Assembly: GCF_005937985.2 (NCBI RefSeq)
Contig: NZ_CP042172.1
Location: 186,001 to 250,000 of the forward strand
Direction of reading: 5' to 3'
From: Arthrobacter sp. KBS0702
GTDB lineage: Bacteria > Actinomycetota > Actinomycetes > Actinomycetales > Micrococcaceae
Length of the DNA stretch: 64,000 nucleotides
Below, piece after piece: positions 33,110 through 42,705 of this stretch. Numbering within the stretch: the stretch's first letter is position 1; every line of letters begins with the position of its first letter. The notes beneath the pieces were generated by a model, which saw only the letters and a list, made by a program, of their open reading frames with translations, was not told the origin of the DNA and searched no databases. A program made the translations under genes and the position numbers.

Positions 33110-36100
33110 ATGACTGCCGGAGGCTCCGCGGGGTTGGACGGACCCGCCTCGGACGCAATGTTGAAGCTGGGCCGATTTTTCACGAAATGGGACCAGACCG
33201 ACGACGGCAGGGCGGTGTTCCGGGAAGGCGGCCGCAAGGGCGACATCTTCTACCGGGACCGCTGGAGCCACGACAAGGTGGTCCGGTCCACGCACGGGGT
33301 GAACTGCACCGGATCCTGCTCCTGGAAGGTGTACGTCAAGGACGGCATCATCACCTGGGAGTCGCAGCAGACCGACTACCCCTCGGTGGGCCCTGACAGT
33401 CCCGAATACGAGCCGCGCGGCTGCCCGCGCGGAGCCGCCTTCTCCTGGTACACCTACTCGCCCACCCGGGTCCGCTTTCCCTACGCCCGGGGGGTGCTGG
33501 TGGAGATGTACCGCGAGGCCAAGGCCCGGCTGGGCGACCCGGTGCTCGCCTTCGCCGACGTCGTGGGGGACCCGGAGCGGCGCCGCCGCTACCAGCAGGC
33601 CCGCGGCAAGGGCGGCCTGGTCCGTGTCTCCTGGCAGGAAGCGATCGAGATCGCGGCCGCCGCGCACGTCAACACGATCAAGAACTACGGGCCGGACCGC
33701 TGCGCCGGGTTCTCCCCGATCCCCGCCATGTCGATGGTCTCGCATGCCGTCGGGACCCGGTTCATCCAGCTCATCGGCGGGGTGATGACGTCCTTTTACG
33801 ACTGGTACGCCGACCTGCCGGTGGCCAGCCCGCAGGTTTTCGGCGACCAGACCGACGTCCCGGAATCCGGCGACTGGTGGGACGCGCGCTACCTGATGAT
33901 GTGGGGCTCCAACGTCCCCGTGACCCGGACCCCGGATGCGCACTGGATGGCCGAGGTGCGGTACCGCGGAACCAAGGTGGTCACGGTCAGCCCGGACTAC
34001 GCGGACAACACGAAGTTTGCCGACGAATGGCTGCCCGCCCAGGCCGGCACCGACGCCGCCCTGGCGATGGCGATGGGGCACGTCATGCTCAGGGAGTTCT
34101 TCGTTGAGCGCGAGGTGCCGTTCTTCTCCGATTATGTCCGGCAGTACACCGACCTGCCGTTCCTCGTCCGGCTGGAACGGCGCGACGACGGCACCCTCAC
34201 CCCGTCCAAGTTCCTCACCGCCAAGGACATCTCGGCCGAATCCCTGGCTGAGGACGCGGCGTTCCGGACCGTGCTGTTCGACAAGAAGACCGGACGGCCG
34301 GCAGTCCCTAACGGCTCGATGGGGTTCCGCTATTCCGGCAGCGGCGAGGGCAAATGGAACCTGGACCTCGAGGGCATCGAGCCGGCGCTGTCGCTGCGGG
34401 AGGTCTCCGGTGACAGCGCGGAGATCCTGTTGCCGTGCTTCGAGGACGCCGGCGGCGAAGGGAGTGTGCTCCGGCGCGGCGTTCCCGTCATCGAGGTGGA
34501 GGGCCAGTTGGTCACCACCGTGTTCGACCTGATGCTGGCCCAGTACGGCGTGGGCCGCGAGGGTCTGCCGGGGGACTGGGCGGCCGGCTACGACGACGCC
34601 GCGACGCCCTACACCCCGGCCTGGCAGGAGGAGATCACCTCCGTCCCGGCGCAGGCCTGCATCCGGGTGGCCCGGGAGTTCGCCCGCAACGCCGAGCAGT
34701 CCAAGGGCCGGTCCATGATCATCATGGGCGCCGGCATCTGCCAGTGGTTCCACGGCGACACCACCTACCGGGCCGTGCTGGCCCTGGTCATGCTGACCGG
34801 CTGCATGGGCCGCAACGGCGGCGGCTGGGCGCACTACGTGGGCCAGGAAAAGACCCGGCCCGCCACCGGCTGGGTGTCCCTGGCGAACGCACTGGACTGG
34901 TCACGGCCGCCGCGGACCATGATCGGCACCGGCTACTGGTACATGCACACGGACCAGTGGCGGCAGGACGGGTACTCAGCCGATGCCCTGAAGTCCCCGC
35001 TGTCCACCGGGGCCCTGGACGGCATGCACACCGCCGACGCCATGGCCCAGTCCGCCCGGCTGGGCTGGATGCCGTTCTACCCGCAGTTCGACCGCAACCC
35101 GCTGGATGTCGCGGATGAGGCGGAGGCCGCCGTCGCCGCCGGCACCGCGACGGACACCCCCGGCTACATCGCGGAGGCGCTCAAGAACCGCACCCTGAAC
35201 CCGGCGATCGAGGACGTGGATGCCCCGGAGAACTGGCCGCGGACCCTGGTGCTGTGGCGCTCCAACCTGTTCGGCTCCTCGGCCAAGGGCAACGAGTACT
35301 TCCTTCGGAACCTGCTGGGCACGCACAACAACGTCCTGGGCAAAGACCACGCCGAAGGGCTCAAACCCCGGGACGTGAAGTGGCACGAGCGCGCGCCGGA
35401 AGGGAAACTGGACTTGCTGGTCTCGGCGGACTTCCGGATGACCTCCACTACGCTGCTGTCCGACGTCGTGTTCCCCGCGGCCACCTGGTACGAGAAACAC
35501 GACCTGTCCTCCACCGACATGCACCCGTTCGTGCACGCCTTCACCCCCGCGATCGACCCGCCGTGGGAGACCAAAACGGACTTCGACATGTTCCACCTGC
35601 TGGCCCAGGAGTTCTCCCGGCTCGCGAAGACCCACCTGGGTGTCCGCAAAGACCTGGTCAGCGTGCCGCTGCAGCACGACACCCCCGGCCAGCTCGCCCA
35701 GCCCGGCGGGATCGTGCGGGACTGGCGGGACACGTCCATCCCCGCGGTCCCGGGCCAGAACATGCCCGTCTTTTCCGTCGTGGAGCGGGACTACACGGCC
35801 ATCGCGGACAAACTGGCCGCCGTCGGGCCGCTGGCCGACAAGCTCGGCTTCACGGTCAAGAACGTCACCTACAAACTTGCCGGCGCGCTGGACCGGCTGA
35901 GCCGCTCCAACGGGGTGATGCTCGGCGGCGCCGCGGACGGCAGGCCCGCGATCGACACCGACGCGAAAATGGCCGAGGCGATCCTGGCCTTCTCCGGCAC
36001 CACCAACGGCGCCCTGTCCGTGCAGGGCTTCAAGGACCTGGAGGTCCGCACCGGCCGGAAACTGGCGGACCTGTCCGAGGGCTCCGAGGAAAAGTTCATC

Positions 36101-36820
36101 ACCTTCGCGCAGACCCAGGCCGGCCCGGTCCCGGTGATCACCTCGCCGGAATGGTCCGGTTCCGAAACCGGGGGCCGGCGCTACGCGCCCTTCACCATCA
36201 ACATCGAGCGGCTCAAACCGTTCCACACGCTCACCGGGCGGATGCACTTCTTCCTCGACCACGACTGGATCCGGGACATCGGCGAGGCCATGCCGATCTA
36301 CCGGCCGCCGCTGGACATGCACCGGCTGTTCGGCGAACCCAAGCTGGGCCGGGACGGGTCCATGGAGGTGGTGGTCCGCTACCTGACCCCGCACTCGAAA
36401 TGGTCCATCCACTCCGAATACCAGGACAACCTGCTGATGCTCTCGCTCTCGCGCGGCGGACCCACGGTCTGGATGAGCCCGGCCGACGCTGCCGCCATCG
36501 AGGTCAAGGACAACGACTGGGTGGAATGCCTCAACATCAACGGCGTCCTGGTGGCCCGGGCGATCGTCAGCCACCGGATGCCGGCCGGCGTCGTCTACGT
36601 CCACCACGCGCAGGAACGCACCATCGACGTGCCCAAGTCCGAGGCAACCGGCCGGCGCGGCGGCATCCACAACTCCGTGACCCGGCTCCTGGTCAAACCC
36701 TCGCACCTGATCGGCGGCTACGCCCAGCTGGCCTACGCGTTCAACTACCTTGGCCCCACCGGAAACCAGCGGGACATGGTGGCCACCGTCCGCCGGCGTT
36801 CCCAGGAGGTGCAGTACTGA
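33110..36820 (+). CDS. narG: Respiratory nitrate reductase alpha subunit NarG
   Basis: 1236-residue catalytic subunit that reduces nitrate to nitrite at a Mo-bis-MGD centre on the cytoplasmic side of the membrane. The FS0 cluster ligands are H62, C66, C70 and C105 (HGVNCTGSC and RGCPRG), with exactly the 4-4-35 spacing of E. coli NarG; the Mo ligand is D231 in FYDWYADLP, and EQTDVPES appears as DQTDVPES. Length is typical. Its stop overlaps the narH start. The leaderless-type promoter directly before ATG is described separately. No Tat signal is present, as expected for this subunit. Confidence 0.96.
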   Translation: MTAGGSAGLDGPASDAMLKLGRFFTKWDQTDDGRAVFREGGRKGDIFYRDRWSHDKVVRSTHGVNCTGSCSWKVYVKDGIITWESQQTDYPSVGPDSPEYEPRGCPRGAAFSWYTYSPTRVRFPYARGVLVEMYREAKARLGDPVLAFADVVGDPERRRRYQQARGKGGLVRVSWQEAIEIAAAAHVNTIKNYGPDRCAGFSPIPAMSMVSHAVGTRFIQLIGGVMTSFYDWYADLPVASPQVFGDQTDVPESGDWWDARYLMMWGSNVPVTRTPDAHWMAEVRYRGTKVVTVSPDYADNTKFADEWLPAQAGTDAALAMAMGHVMLREFFVEREVPFFSDYVRQYTDLPFLVRLERRDDGTLTPSKFLTAKDISAESLAEDAAFRTVLFDKKTGRPAVPNGSMGFRYSGSGEGKWNLDLEGIEPALSLREVSGDSAEILLPCFEDAGGEGSVLRRGVPVIEVEGQLVTTVFDLMLAQYGVGREGLPGDWAAGYDDAATPYTPAWQEEITSVPAQACIRVAREFARNAEQSKGRSMIIMGAGICQWFHGDTTYRAVLALVMLTGCMGRNGGGWAHYVGQEKTRPATGWVSLANALDWSRPPRTMIGTGYWYMHTDQWRQDGYSADALKSPLSTGALDGMHTADAMAQSARLGWMPFYPQFDRNPLDVADEAEAAVAAGTATDTPGYIAEALKNRTLNPAIEDVDAPENWPRTLVLWRSNLFGSSAKGNEYFLRNLLGTHNNVLGKDHAEGLKPRDVKWHERAPEGKLDLLVSADFRMTSTTLLSDVVFPAATWYEKHDLSSTDMHPFVHAFTPAIDPPWETKTDFDMFHLLAQEFSRLAKTHLGVRKDLVSVPLQHDTPGQLAQPGGIVRDWRDTSIPAVPGQNMPVFSVVERDYTAIADKLAAVGPLADKLGFTVKNVTYKLAGALDRLSRSNGVMLGGAADGRPAIDTDAKMAEAILAFSGTTNGALSVQGFKDLEVRTGRKLADLSEGSEEKFITFAQTQAGPVPVITSPEWSGSETGGRRYAPFTINIERLKPFHTLTGRMHFFLDHDWIRDIGEAMPIYRPPLDMHRLFGEPKLGRDGSMEVVVRYLTPHSKWSIHSEYQDNLLMLSLSRGGPTVWMSPADAAAIEVKDNDWVECLNINGVLVARAIVSHRMPAGVVYVHHAQERTIDVPKSEATGRRGGIHNSVTRLLVKPSHLIGGYAQLAYAFNYLGPTGNQRDMVATVRRRSQEVQY

Positions 36821-38529
36821 TGCGTGTTATGGCTCAAATGGGCATGGTCATGAACCTGGACAAATGCATTGGCTGCCACACCTGTTCGGTGACTTGCAAA
36901 CAGGCCTGGACCAACCGTGCGGGCACCGAATACGTCTGGTTCAACAACGTCGAAACCCGCCCCGGACAGGGGTACCCGCGCCGCTACGAGGACCAGGAAC
37001 GCTGGCGCGGCGGCTGGGAATTGAACAAACGCGGCAAGCTGGTGCTCAAGGCCGGCGGACGGGTCAAGAAACTCTTCGGGATCTTCGCCAGCCCGGTCCA
37101 GCCCGAACTCAAGGACTACTACGAGCCCTGGACCTACGACTACAAAACCCTCGTGGACGCGCCGCTGGGCGACGATTTCCCGGTGGCCCGGCCCAAGTCC
37201 CTGATCACCGGCGAGGACACCAAGATCACCTGGTCCGCGAACTGGGACGACGACCTGGGCGGTTCCGCGGAGAACGGGCATCTGGACCCGATCGTGGAAA
37301 AGGTCCGGCGCGAATCCGAGGACAAGATCAAGTTCGCCTACGAGCAGACCTTCATGTTCTACCTGCCGCGGATCTGCGAGCACTGCCTGAACCCGTCCTG
37401 CATGGCCTCTTGCCCCTCCGGCGCCATCTACAAGCGCGTGGAGGACGGGATCGTGCTGGTGGACCAGGACAAGTGCCGCGGCTGGCGGCAGTGCGTCACG
37501 GGCTGCCCGTACAAGAAGATCTACTTCAACCACAAGACCGGCAAGGCCGAGAAATGCACCTTCTGCTACCCGCGGGTGGAAGTGGGGCTGCCGACGGTGT
37601 GCTCGGAGACCTGCGTGGGCCGGCTGCGCTACCTGGGGCTGTTTTTGTACGACGCCGACGCCGTCACCGCGGCGGCCGCGGTCACCGACCCGCAGGAACT
37701 CTACGACGCCCAGATGGACGTGCTGCTGGACCCGAACGACCCCGCAGTGCAGGCCGACGCCCGCGCCCAGGGCATCCCGGAGGACTGGATCGACGCGGCC
37801 CGGCGCTCGCCGGTCTACGCCCTGGCCAAGGTCTACAAGGTGGCACTGCCGCTGCACCCCGAATACCGGACCATGCCCATGGTCTGGTACGTCCCGCCGC
37901 TCTCACCCGTGGTGGACCTGCTGCGCGACCAGGGGCACGACGGCGAGGACGCCGGCAACCTCTTCGGTGCCATCGACGCGCTGCGCATCCCGGTGGAATA
38001 CCTCGCGGAACTCTTCACCGCCGGGGACGCGGACCGGGTCACCGCGGTGCTGAAGAAGCTCGCCGCGATGCGCTCCTTCATGCGGGGCATCAGCCTCGGC
38101 AACGACCCGGACGACTCCATCCCGGAAGCCGTGGGCATGGACAGCCAGACGATGTACGAGATGTACCGGCTGATGGCGATCGCGAAGTACGAGGAGCGCT
38201 ACGTGATCCCGAAGGCGCACGTGGAGCAGGCGCACGACCTCGAGGAAATGGGCTGCTCGCTGGACTTTGAGGGCGGACCGGGCATGCAGGATTCCGCCCC
38301 GTTTGGCGAGGCCAGCGGCAGGCCCGTCCCGGTGGCCGTGGAAACCTTCAACGCCCTGCGCGACCGGCAGACCTCCGACGCGGCGCCCGGCGAAACAACG
38401 TTGCGGGGCCGGGTAAACCTGCTGAACTGGGACGGAACCGGGGCGCCCTCCGGGCTCTTCCCCGAAAGGCCGACGGCGACGCCGGATTCCGACGCTGGTC
38501 CAAGCACCCGCGCGGGGGAGCAGCCGTGA
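36820..38529 (+). CDS. narH: Nitrate reductase beta subunit NarH
   Basis: 569-residue iron-sulfur subunit carrying electrons from NarI to NarG. Four clusters are visible: CIGCHTCSVTC (C16-C26), CEHCLNPSCMASC (from C186), CRGWRQCVTGC with W222 in place of a Cys (the [3Fe-4S] cluster, as in E. coli), and CTFC with CSETC further on. ATG 36820 shares the A of the narG stop, with AGGAGGT 10 nt before it. The C-terminal 60 residues are Pro/Thr-rich and lack family conservation. The stop overlaps the narJ GTG (GTGA). Confidence 0.96.
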   Translation: MRVMAQMGMVMNLDKCIGCHTCSVTCKQAWTNRAGTEYVWFNNVETRPGQGYPRRYEDQERWRGGWELNKRGKLVLKAGGRVKKLFGIFASPVQPELKDYYEPWTYDYKTLVDAPLGDDFPVARPKSLITGEDTKITWSANWDDDLGGSAENGHLDPIVEKVRRESEDKIKFAYEQTFMFYLPRICEHCLNPSCMASCPSGAIYKRVEDGIVLVDQDKCRGWRQCVTGCPYKKIYFNHKTGKAEKCTFCYPRVEVGLPTVCSETCVGRLRYLGLFLYDADAVTAAAAVTDPQELYDAQMDVLLDPNDPAVQADARAQGIPEDWIDAARRSPVYALAKVYKVALPLHPEYRTMPMVWYVPPLSPVVDLLRDQGHDGEDAGNLFGAIDALRIPVEYLAELFTAGDADRVTAVLKKLAAMRSFMRGISLGNDPDDSIPEAVGMDSQTMYEMYRLMAIAKYEERYVIPKAHVEQAHDLEEMGCSLDFEGGPGMQDSAPFGEASGRPVPVAVETFNALRDRQTSDAAPGETTLRGRVNLLNWDGTGAPSGLFPERPTATPDSDAGPSTRAGEQP

Positions 38530-39146
38530 GCCGCCGCGAGCAGGTGGTCTACCTCGCCGCCGCCTGGTGCCTGTCCTACCCGGACGAGGAGCTGGCCGGG
38601 AGGGTGCCGCTGATGCGGGCCGCGCTGGCCGAGTTTCCCGGCGCCGTCGCGGATTTCGCCGAGGTCCTGCAACGGCTGGAATCCACCCCGCCGCTGGAGC
38701 TCCAGGCCCACTACGTGCGCGAGTTCGATTTGGGCAAGCGCCACGCCCTGCACCTGTCCTACTGGACCGACGGGGACACCCGGCGCCGTGGCGAAGTGCT
38801 GGGCAACTTCAAGAAAACCTACCGGCAAAGCGACATCCTGGTCGACACCCACGGCGAACTGCCGGACTACCTGCCGATGGTCCTGGAATACGCCGCGCTG
38901 GTGGACTTGGCAGCCGGGCGGGACCTGCTGAGCCGCTTCCGCGCCAGCCTGGAGATGCTCCGCTTTGGGCTGCTCCGGGACGAGCTGCCGCACGCCCGCA
39001 TCCTGCAGGCCATCTGCGCCACGCTGCCCGGCAAGTCGCCGTCGGATGAACAGGCGGTCATGCGGATGGCCGGCTACGGGCCGCCCACCGAAGCGGTGGG
39101 CCTGGACCCCTACGATCCGCGGCTGCTGCCCGTGAAGGGGGCCTGA
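38526..39146 (+). CDS. narJ: Nitrate reductase molybdenum cofactor assembly chaperone NarJ
   Basis: 206-residue TorD-family chaperone that helps insert the Mo cofactor into NarG; not part of the final enzyme. Characteristic features are LSYPDEEL near the N-terminus, the YVREFDLGKRHALHLSYWTD segment (about 65-84) and DTHGELPDYLPMVLE (about 115-130). Start GTG 38526 overlaps the narH stop by four bases, with GGGGGAG 7 nt upstream. The narI start lies 2 nt past its stop. Confidence 0.94.
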   Translation: MSRREQVVYLAAAWCLSYPDEELAGRVPLMRAALAEFPGAVADFAEVLQRLESTPPLELQAHYVREFDLGKRHALHLSYWTDGDTRRRGEVLGNFKKTYRQSDILVDTHGELPDYLPMVLEYAALVDLAAGRDLLSRFRASLEMLRFGLLRDELPHARILQAICATLPGKSPSDEQAVMRMAGYGPPTEAVGLDPYDPRLLPVKGA

Positions 39147-39148
39147 CC

Positions 39149-39979
39149 ATGCCTGCGTCCGAAGCCGAGCCCGGAGCCACCGCCGTAATCTCGGCGCTGG
39201 ACATCGTGCTCTGGGGCGTCACGCCCTACGTGATGGTCGTTGTGCTGGTGGGCGGCCTGGTCTGGCGGTACAAATATGACCAGTTCGGGTGGACCACGCG
39301 GTCCTCCCAGCTCTACGAATCCCGGCTGCTGCGGATCGCCTCGCCGCTGTTCCACTTCGGCCTGCTTGCCGTCATCGCCGGGCACTTTTTCGGCCTGGTC
39401 ATCCCGATGGCGTGGACCCAGGCCGTGGGGATGAGCCAAGAGTTCTACCACTTCAATGCCCTGGCCGTCGGCGGGATCGCCGGGGTGGGGACCCTGGGCG
39501 GGATCATCCTGCTGATCTACCGGCGCCGCACCACCGGGCCGGTGTTCATGGCCACCACCCGGAATGACAAGTCCATGTACGTGGTACTCACCGCGGCCAT
39601 CGTGTTTGGCCTCTGGACCACCCTCGCGAGCGTTTTCGAGGGCGAACACGGGCACAACTACCGCGAGACGGTGGCCCCGTGGTTCCGCTCACTATTCATT
39701 TTCCAGCCGGACATCGCGGCGATGGCGGCGGCGCCCTTTTCCTTCCATCTGCACACCCTGGTGGGCATGGCGCTGTTCGTGATCTGGCCCTTCACCCGGC
39801 TGGTCCACGCCTTCACGGCCCCGTTCCACTACCTCTTCCGTCCCTACATCGTCTACCGCTCGCGGGACCGCGGCCGGGACGGCGCCAAGGCCGGCGCCGC
39901 CGCACGAAATTCCACTACCGCCGCACGCCGCGGCTGGTCCGCCGTCGGAACCCGCGACCGGGACACCCGGAACCGCTGA
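39149..39979 (+). CDS. narI: Nitrate reductase gamma subunit NarI
   Basis: 276-residue membrane cytochrome b that oxidises quinol and passes electrons to NarH. Five helices are expected. The haem ligands H69, H79, H202 and H220 are spaced as in E. coli (10 and 18 residues: LFHFGLLAVIAGH and HTLVGMALF...RLVH). The C-terminus is a basic, Arg/Ala-rich tail of about 40 residues not found in E. coli. It closes the nar structural operon; narK follows 51 bp later with its own ribosome-binding site. Confidence 0.95.
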   Translation: MPASEAEPGATAVISALDIVLWGVTPYVMVVVLVGGLVWRYKYDQFGWTTRSSQLYESRLLRIASPLFHFGLLAVIAGHFFGLVIPMAWTQAVGMSQEFYHFNALAVGGIAGVGTLGGIILLIYRRRTTGPVFMATTRNDKSMYVVLTAAIVFGLWTTLASVFEGEHGHNYRETVAPWFRSLFIFQPDIAAMAAAPFSFHLHTLVGMALFVIWPFTRLVHAFTAPFHYLFRPYIVYRSRDRGRDGAKAGAAARNSTTAARRGWSAVGTRDRDTRNR

Positions 39980-40030
39980 GGTGCCTGCGTTCCTGGTGAC
40001 CCCGCCCCGCTGAATCGAAAGGAAACCACG

Positions 40031-41251
40031 ATGGCCGGAGCTGTCCCGTCCGCAGCCGCCCCGGGCGGCCGGACGCTCAACCTGGTGCTCGCGACCGCCG
40101 CCTCCGTGGCGGGGTTCTGGGCATGGAATTCGGTGGCCACGCTGGGGGCCTTCTACACCCAGAACCTCCAGCTCAACCCCGCCACCACGGGCATCCTCGT
40201 TGCCATGCCGGTGTTCGTCGGCTCGCTGGGCCGGATCGTCGTCGGTGCCCTCACCGACAAGTACGGCGGCCGCGCAATGTTCAGCTTCGTCCTGCTTGCG
40301 GCCATCGTTCCGATCCTGCTGGTGGCACTCGGCGGCACCATCCGATCCTTCGCGCTGGTGCTCGCCGCCGGGCTGGTCCTGGGCGTCGCGGGAACGGTCT
40401 TCGCCGTCGGCATCCCCTTCGTTAGCGCCTGGTACGAACCGTCCCGGCGCGGCTTCGCCACCGGAGTCTTCGGCGCCGGGATGGGAGGCACCGCCTTGGC
40501 CGCGTTTCTGAACCCGCGGCTGGTCGCCTGGATCGGGTACTTCCCCACGCACCTGCTGATTGCCGGGGTCCTGGCCGTTATGGCCGCGCTGGTCTGGTTC
40601 TTGATGAAGGAATCCCCCGGCTGGAGCCGCACCACCGCCCCGGTGCTGCCCAAGCTGCTCGACGCCGCCAAGGCTCCGGTCACCTGGAAGATGTGCTTGC
40701 TCTACGCCGTCGTCTTCGGCGGATTCGTATCCTTCGCCACCTACCTGCCCACCTATCTGCGCGATGTCTACAGTTTTGATCCCAGTGCGGCCGGTGCCCG
40801 GACGGCCGGATTCGCCCTGGCCGCGGTGCTGGCACGGCCGGTGGGCGGCGTCCTCGCGGACCGGTTCGGCCCCAAGCCCGTGGTGGTGGTCTCGCTCGCC
40901 GGCGTCGCCGTGCTGGCATGGGTGGTGAACTTGCAGCCCGACGGCGACGTGCCCGCCGGGCTGACGTTCGTCGCCATGGCGGCGGCCCTGGGCCTCGGCA
41001 CCGGCGGAGTCTTCGCGTGGGTCGGGGTGCTCGCCCCGGCGGGCAAAGTCGGCAGCATCAGCGGGGTGGTCAGCGCCGCCGGCGGCCTGGGCGGCTACTT
41101 CCCGCCGCTGGTCATGGGTGCCACCTACGACGCCGCGACCCACAGCTATTCGATCGGGCTGCTGCTGCTCGTGGTCACCGCGCTCGCGGCGCTGGCGTTC
41201 ACGCTCTTCGTCCTGCACGGCCGGTCCACGGCGAAGGTCGCGCCCGCCTAG
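40031..41251 (+). CDS. narK: Nitrate/nitrite transporter NarK
   Basis: 406-residue 12-helix MFS protein of the nitrate-nitrite porter family. The nitrate-signature glycine-rich segments are seen in AGVAGTVFAVGIPFVSAWY (helix 4-5) and ISGVVSAAGGLGGYFPPLV (helix 11); DKYGGRAMFS is the MFS loop motif. It should import nitrate and/or export nitrite for the adjacent reductase. ATG 40031 has AAAGGAAA upstream. It is probably co-expressed with narGHJI. It converges with the DUF445 gene across three 32-bp repeats. Confidence 0.93.
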   Translation: MAGAVPSAAAPGGRTLNLVLATAASVAGFWAWNSVATLGAFYTQNLQLNPATTGILVAMPVFVGSLGRIVVGALTDKYGGRAMFSFVLLAAIVPILLVALGGTIRSFALVLAAGLVLGVAGTVFAVGIPFVSAWYEPSRRGFATGVFGAGMGGTALAAFLNPRLVAWIGYFPTHLLIAGVLAVMAALVWFLMKESPGWSRTTAPVLPKLLDAAKAPVTWKMCLLYAVVFGGFVSFATYLPTYLRDVYSFDPSAAGARTAGFALAAVLARPVGGVLADRFGPKPVVVVSLAGVAVLAWVVNLQPDGDVPAGLTFVAMAAALGLGTGGVFAWVGVLAPAGKVGSISGVVSAAGGLGGYFPPLVMGATYDAATHSYSIGLLLLVVTALAALAFTLFVLHGRSTAKVAPA

Positions 41252-41344
41252 CGGGCCTCAAGTGTCCGTTCGCGCTGGGTCTGCGGGCCTCAAGTGTCCG
41301 TTGGCGCCGGGTCTGGCGGGCCTGAAGTGTCCGTTCGCGCCGGG
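41252..41344. repeat. Three 32/33-bp repeats (reverse orientation of the 31717 family)
   Basis: GCGGGCCT(C/G)AAGTGTCCGTT(C/G)GCGC begins at about 41251, 41283 and 41316. The core is the reverse complement of the units at 31717-31838, with one T/C difference. The block exactly fills the space between the convergent narK and DUF445 stop codons. Confidence 0.85.
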
Positions 41345-42655
41345 TCAGCCGAAGACCAGGTGAGCCACGGTGAAGATGGCGAGTCCGGCGAGGGCGCCCA
41401 CCACGGTGCCGTTGATCCGGATGAACTGCAGGTCCTTGCCCACCTGGAGTTCGATCTTCTGCGAGGTCTCCTCGGCGTCCCAGCGGGCCACGGTATCGGT
41501 GATCACGCCGGCGATGTCCGCGCGGTAGTTGTTCACGAGGTACCCCGCGGCGTCGCCGATCCACGTGTTCACCTTGCCCGCGAGCTCCGGATCGACCACC
41601 AGGCGGGTGCCGAAGTCGTGCACGGCGGCCTTGAACCTGACGGTCAGCTCGCTGTGCGGGTCGTCGACGGCGGCGAGCAGCGCGGCCTTGACCGTGCCCC
41701 ACGTGCGCGAGGCGAGTTCGCGGACCTCCGGATCGCCCAGCACCTGCGCCTTCACGCCTTCGGCACGGGCGATCATGACCGGATCGTGCTGCAAGTCCTG
41801 GGCCAACTCCTTGAGGTACTTGTCGATTGAGAGCCGGACCTGGTGCTTTGGGTCGGCCTGCACCGCGTGGGTGAACTTCAGGATCTCCACGTACACCTTG
41901 TCGCCCACCAGGCCGTCCACGAAGTTGGGCACCCAGGCCGGGGAGCGGTCCGTGACCAGCCGGTTGACCGTCTCGTGGTTGTCCCGGACCCAGTCCACGG
42001 TGCGGTCCACCAGCAGGTCCACGAGCGCGTGGTGGTGGCCGTCCTCGAACACGCGCTCGGCGAGCCGGCCGACCGGCGGGCCCCACGGCGGGGCCAGCAG
42101 GTGCCGGCGGACCATGCCCTCGATGACGGCCTGGACGTCGTCGTCGTTCAACACGGTGAACGCGCCGCGGATCACGGCCGCGCCCTCCTTGGCCACCCGT
42201 TCGGCGCCACCCGGGCCGGAGAGCCAGGCGCCGACCTTCCGTGCGACGTCCACGCTGGCCAGCTTCTCCTTGACCACCTGTTCGGAGAGGAAGTTGGTCT
42301 CCACGAATTCGCCCAGCGAGGCCCCGATTTGGTCCTTCCGCCGCGGGATGATTGCGGTGTGCGGGATCTTCAGGCCCAGCGGGTACTTGAACAGCGCCGT
42401 GACCGCGAACCAGTCCGCGAGGGCGCCGACCATGCCGCCCTCGGCCGCGGCCCGGACGTACTCGAGCCACGGGTACTGCTTCTGCAGGGCGAAGGCCAGC
42501 ACGAAAATGACCGCCATACCGATCAGCAGCGACACGGCCAGCAGCTTCATCTTCCGCAGCGCGGCGGCCTTTTCGACGTCGGCGGCCGAGAGCCGGTGTC
42601 CGGCGCCGGCCGCTGGGACGGCGGGGCGGGCGGTTCGTTCAGTGTTCACCTGCAT
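41345..42655 (-). CDS. DUF445 family membrane-associated protein
   Basis: 436 residues with an N-terminal hydrophobic helix (LLAVSLLIGMAVIFVLAFAL, about 38-57), the DUF445 hallmark GGMVGALADWFAVTALFKYP, a long helical middle, and a C-terminal hydrophobic helix (NGTVVGALAGLAIFTVAHLV). The family function is unknown; homologues are in many actinobacteria and proteobacteria. It has a TAGGCT box 6 nt before the ATG and diverges from the glycerophosphodiesterase gene, 50 bp away; both genes seem leaderless. Confidence 0.87.
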   Translation of the reverse strand: MQVNTERTARPAVPAAGAGHRLSAADVEKAAALRKMKLLAVSLLIGMAVIFVLAFALQKQYPWLEYVRAAAEGGMVGALADWFAVTALFKYPLGLKIPHTAIIPRRKDQIGASLGEFVETNFLSEQVVKEKLASVDVARKVGAWLSGPGGAERVAKEGAAVIRGAFTVLNDDDVQAVIEGMVRRHLLAPPWGPPVGRLAERVFEDGHHHALVDLLVDRTVDWVRDNHETVNRLVTDRSPAWVPNFVDGLVGDKVYVEILKFTHAVQADPKHQVRLSIDKYLKELAQDLQHDPVMIARAEGVKAQVLGDPEVRELASRTWGTVKAALLAAVDDPHSELTVRFKAAVHDFGTRLVVDPELAGKVNTWIGDAAGYLVNNYRADIAGVITDTVARWDAEETSQKIELQVGKDLQFIRINGTVVGALAGLAIFTVAHLVFG

Positions 42656-42661
42656 GTGCCC

Positions 42662-42667
42662 AGCCTA
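42662..42667 (-). promoter_or_regulatory. -10 box TAGGCT for a leaderless transcript
   Basis: On the minus strand TAGGCT ends 6 nt before ATG 42655 of the DUF445 gene. Confidence 0.6.
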
Positions 42668-42693
42668 GCCGCGCATCCGTCACCGACGTCCGC

Positions 42694-42699
42694 TAACGT
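42694..42699 (+). promoter_or_regulatory. -10 box TAACGT for a leaderless transcript
   Basis: TAACGT ends 6 nt before ATG 42706 of the divergent glycerophosphodiesterase gene. Confidence 0.6.
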
Positions 42700-42705
42700 G
42701 TCAGC

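Noticed and set aside
33074..34834. A 586-residue minus-strand open frame across narG
   Set aside because: narG ligand motifs prove the plus-strand reading; the antisense frame has no domain features.
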